From Deltaproteobacteria bacterium (GTDB lineage Bacteria > Desulfobacterota > Binatia > UBA9968), in assembly GCA_023250495.1 (NCBI GenBank), contig JAHFAP010000205.1, forward strand, positions 1 to 5,972: a stretch of DNA of 5,972 nt. Direction: 5' to 3'. Shown here piece by piece: positions 4,970 through 5,972 of the stretch. Position 1 is the first letter of the stretch, and every line of letters starts with the position of its first letter. A program made the translations under genes and the position numbers. The notes beneath the pieces were generated by a model. The model did no database searches. It saw only the letters and a program-made list of their open reading frames with translations, and was not told the origin of the DNA.

Positions 4970-5372
4970 GTTTCTCGTGGTCGGCGCCCACGCCCTGGCT
5001 GCGCACGGGCATGTCCGCGCCACGGAGGACCTCGATGTCTGGGTGCGCCCGGACCCGGAGAACGCAAAAAGAGTCCTCGCGGCCTTGCGGACATTTGGCG
5101 CGCCGTTGCACGACCTCACCGAAAAAGACCTTACTACCCCGGGCGTCGTCTTTCAGATCGGTGTGGCCCCCCTGCGTATTGACGTGCTCACCGCCATTGA
5201 TGGAGTGGATTTCGCCGAGGCTTGGCCCAGCCGGCTGATCACCAAGTTTGCCGATCAACCCATCGCCGTGTTGTCCAGAGAACACTTGATCACGAACAAG
5301 CGGGCTGCGGGACGAACTCAGGACTTAGCCGACGTTGAAAGGTTAGTAGGCAAAGGGAAAAAACAATCTTGA
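4917..5372 (+). CDS. Nucleotidyltransferase-fold protein (MNT / AbiEii-like group)
   Basis: This 151-residue protein has the minimal nucleotidyltransferase signature. FLVVGAHALAAHGHVRATEDLDVWV (residues 19-43) gives the glycine-helix start and the paired acidic residues D38 and D40, and RIDVLTAIDGVDF (87-99) supplies the third acidic residue, D89. All three catalytic carboxylates are present, so it may be active. The C-terminal LSREHLITNKRAAGRTQDLADVERL (119-143) is the helical tail typical of these stand-alone enzymes. Family members transfer nucleotides to proteins or RNA and include toxin (AbiEii) and antitoxin (MNT) types; which applies here is unknown. I chose the ATG at 4917, inside the end of the upstream small gene; a TTG at 4893 would add eight residues. 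The Shine-Dalgarno is weak, so translation is probably coupled to the upstream gene. The basic GKGKKQS tail is short and unremarkable. Confidence 0.88.
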   Translation: MNRDFRDLLAEFNVHNVEFLVVGAHALAAHGHVRATEDLDVWVRPDPENAKRVLAALRTFGAPLHDLTEKDLTTPGVVFQIGVAPLRIDVLTAIDGVDFAEAWPSRLITKFADQPIAVLSREHLITNKRAAGRTQDLADVERLVGKGKKQS

Positions 5373-5413
5373 CCATTCAGCCTCATGACCGCGCGCGTCG
5401 GGCCTTTAGCAGG

Positions 5414-5972
5414 ATGAAGGGTAATTTAGTCCTCTCTTTTTTCCTTCTCGTCCCCGCCCTGGCCTTGGGCGCGGCCGCGCCTGTCCGAGTCAAGATCGGC
5501 ACCGCGTCGATCACCGCCAGCGCGCTCAGCCTCTGGATCGCGCAGGAACAGGGAATCTTCAACAAGCACGGCATTGAAGCGCAAACCATTCTGATTCGCG
5601 GCGGGCCGACGCTGGTCGCGAGTTTGGTAGCGGGCGATACTCATGTCGCCTTTACCACGGGTGTATCCTTTCTGGGCGCCGCCGCGCAGGGCGCCGATGT
5701 CAAAATGCTCACCTCCATATCCAGCCGCGTCAGTTGGAAGTTGATGGCCGCTCCGCAGATAAAAAAAGCGCAAGATTTGCGCGGCAAACGAATCGGCGTT
5801 CAGAGCATCATCGGCTCTACGTGGATGAATTCGATGCTTGCGCTGGAGCAACTGGGTTTGGAACCGAAACGGGACAATATAACCATTCTGCCGACGGGCG
5901 ATCCTGTCACCATGGCTCATGCGTTGGAGGCAGGCAGGATCGACGCGGCGGTTCTGGATCCGGTGCTGAGCC
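5414..5972 (+). CDS. ABC transporter substrate-binding protein, NMT1/TauA-like (second copy, 3' end outside window)
   Basis: The first 186 residues are present. The start MKGNLVLSFFLLVPALALGAA is a signal peptide with a likely cleavage after AAA near residue 22. The mature part begins VRVKIGTAS and continues with LSLWIAQEQGIFNKHGIEAQ (38-57), IRGGPTLVASLVAGDTHVAF (61-80), DLRGKRIGV (121-129), QLGLEP (146-151) and LEAGRIDAAVLDP (171-183). These follow the NMT1/THI5-like and TauA/SsuA binding-protein pattern and match the first binding protein of the window in order of motifs, including IRGG. The ATG at 5414 has only AGG directly before it. An alternative TTG at 5369, overlapping the nucleotidyltransferase stop and preceded by AAAGGG, would add 15 residues including an ARRAFSR segment. 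Adjacent permease and ATPase genes, if any, lie beyond the edge. Its ligand is unknown. Confidence 0.88.
   Translation, partial: MKGNLVLSFFLLVPALALGAAAPVRVKIGTASITASALSLWIAQEQGIFNKHGIEAQTILIRGGPTLVASLVAGDTHVAFTTGVSFLGAAAQGADVKMLTSISSRVSWKLMAAPQIKKAQDLRGKRIGVQSIIGSTWMNSMLALEQLGLEPKRDNITILPTGDPVTMAHALEAGRIDAAVLDPVLS

Noticed and set aside
5426..5920. Minus-strand open frame opposite the second binding-protein gene
   Set aside because: The plus frame shows a signal peptide and NMT1-like motifs; the minus frame is a compositional shadow.

Overview
The window looks like a piece of a chromosome from an uncultured, GC-rich, Gram-negative-type bacterium. All genes use the bacterial code, Shine-Dalgarno sequences are clear for several genes, and two genes encode secreted ABC-type solute-binding proteins. 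A combination of hydantoinase/oxoprolinase genes, orphan NMT1/TauA-like binding proteins and small cupins is common in soil and groundwater lineages such as Rokubacteria, NC10, Tectomicrobia and some Proteobacteria. I cannot fix the lineage from the sequence alone.

Left part (1-3836, minus strand): a tightly packed operon read right to left. Its order is a sigma70-like promoter (3807-3836), a cupin (3301-3768), an NMT1/TauA-like periplasmic binding protein (2291-3295), a hydantoinase/oxoprolinase A subunit (hyuA-like, 176-2245, GTG start) and the first 44 codons of the B subunit (hyuB-like, 1-133, running off the edge). Gaps are 5, 45 and 42 nt. The likely theme is capture and ATP-dependent opening of a cyclic amide or related N-containing compound. 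The actual substrate is unknown, and no permease or ATPase gene of the transporter is visible.

Middle (3837-4556): a non-coding stretch of about 300 nt between divergent genes, holding a GC-rich imperfect hairpin and the promoter with operator-like inverted repeat of a plus-strand VOC/glyoxalase-fold gene (4133-4531). That gene ends in a convincing rho-independent terminator (4524-4556).

Right part (4557-5972, plus strand): after about 200 nt of non-coding DNA with a direct repeat and a perfect TATAAT box, there is a two-gene unit. A 71-residue conserved-type small protein (4754-4969) overlaps by 53 nt a nucleotidyltransferase-fold protein (4917-5372), an arrangement reminiscent of toxin-antitoxin-like pairs. 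Immediately after comes a second NMT1-like binding protein (5414 to the window edge), a distant paralogue of the first.

No tRNA, rRNA, CRISPR array or intact insertion sequence was seen. The least explained items are the nucleotidyltransferase pair with its possibly leaderless start, a heptamer repeat carrying Shine-Dalgarno-like cores before hyuB, and the operator-like repeats.
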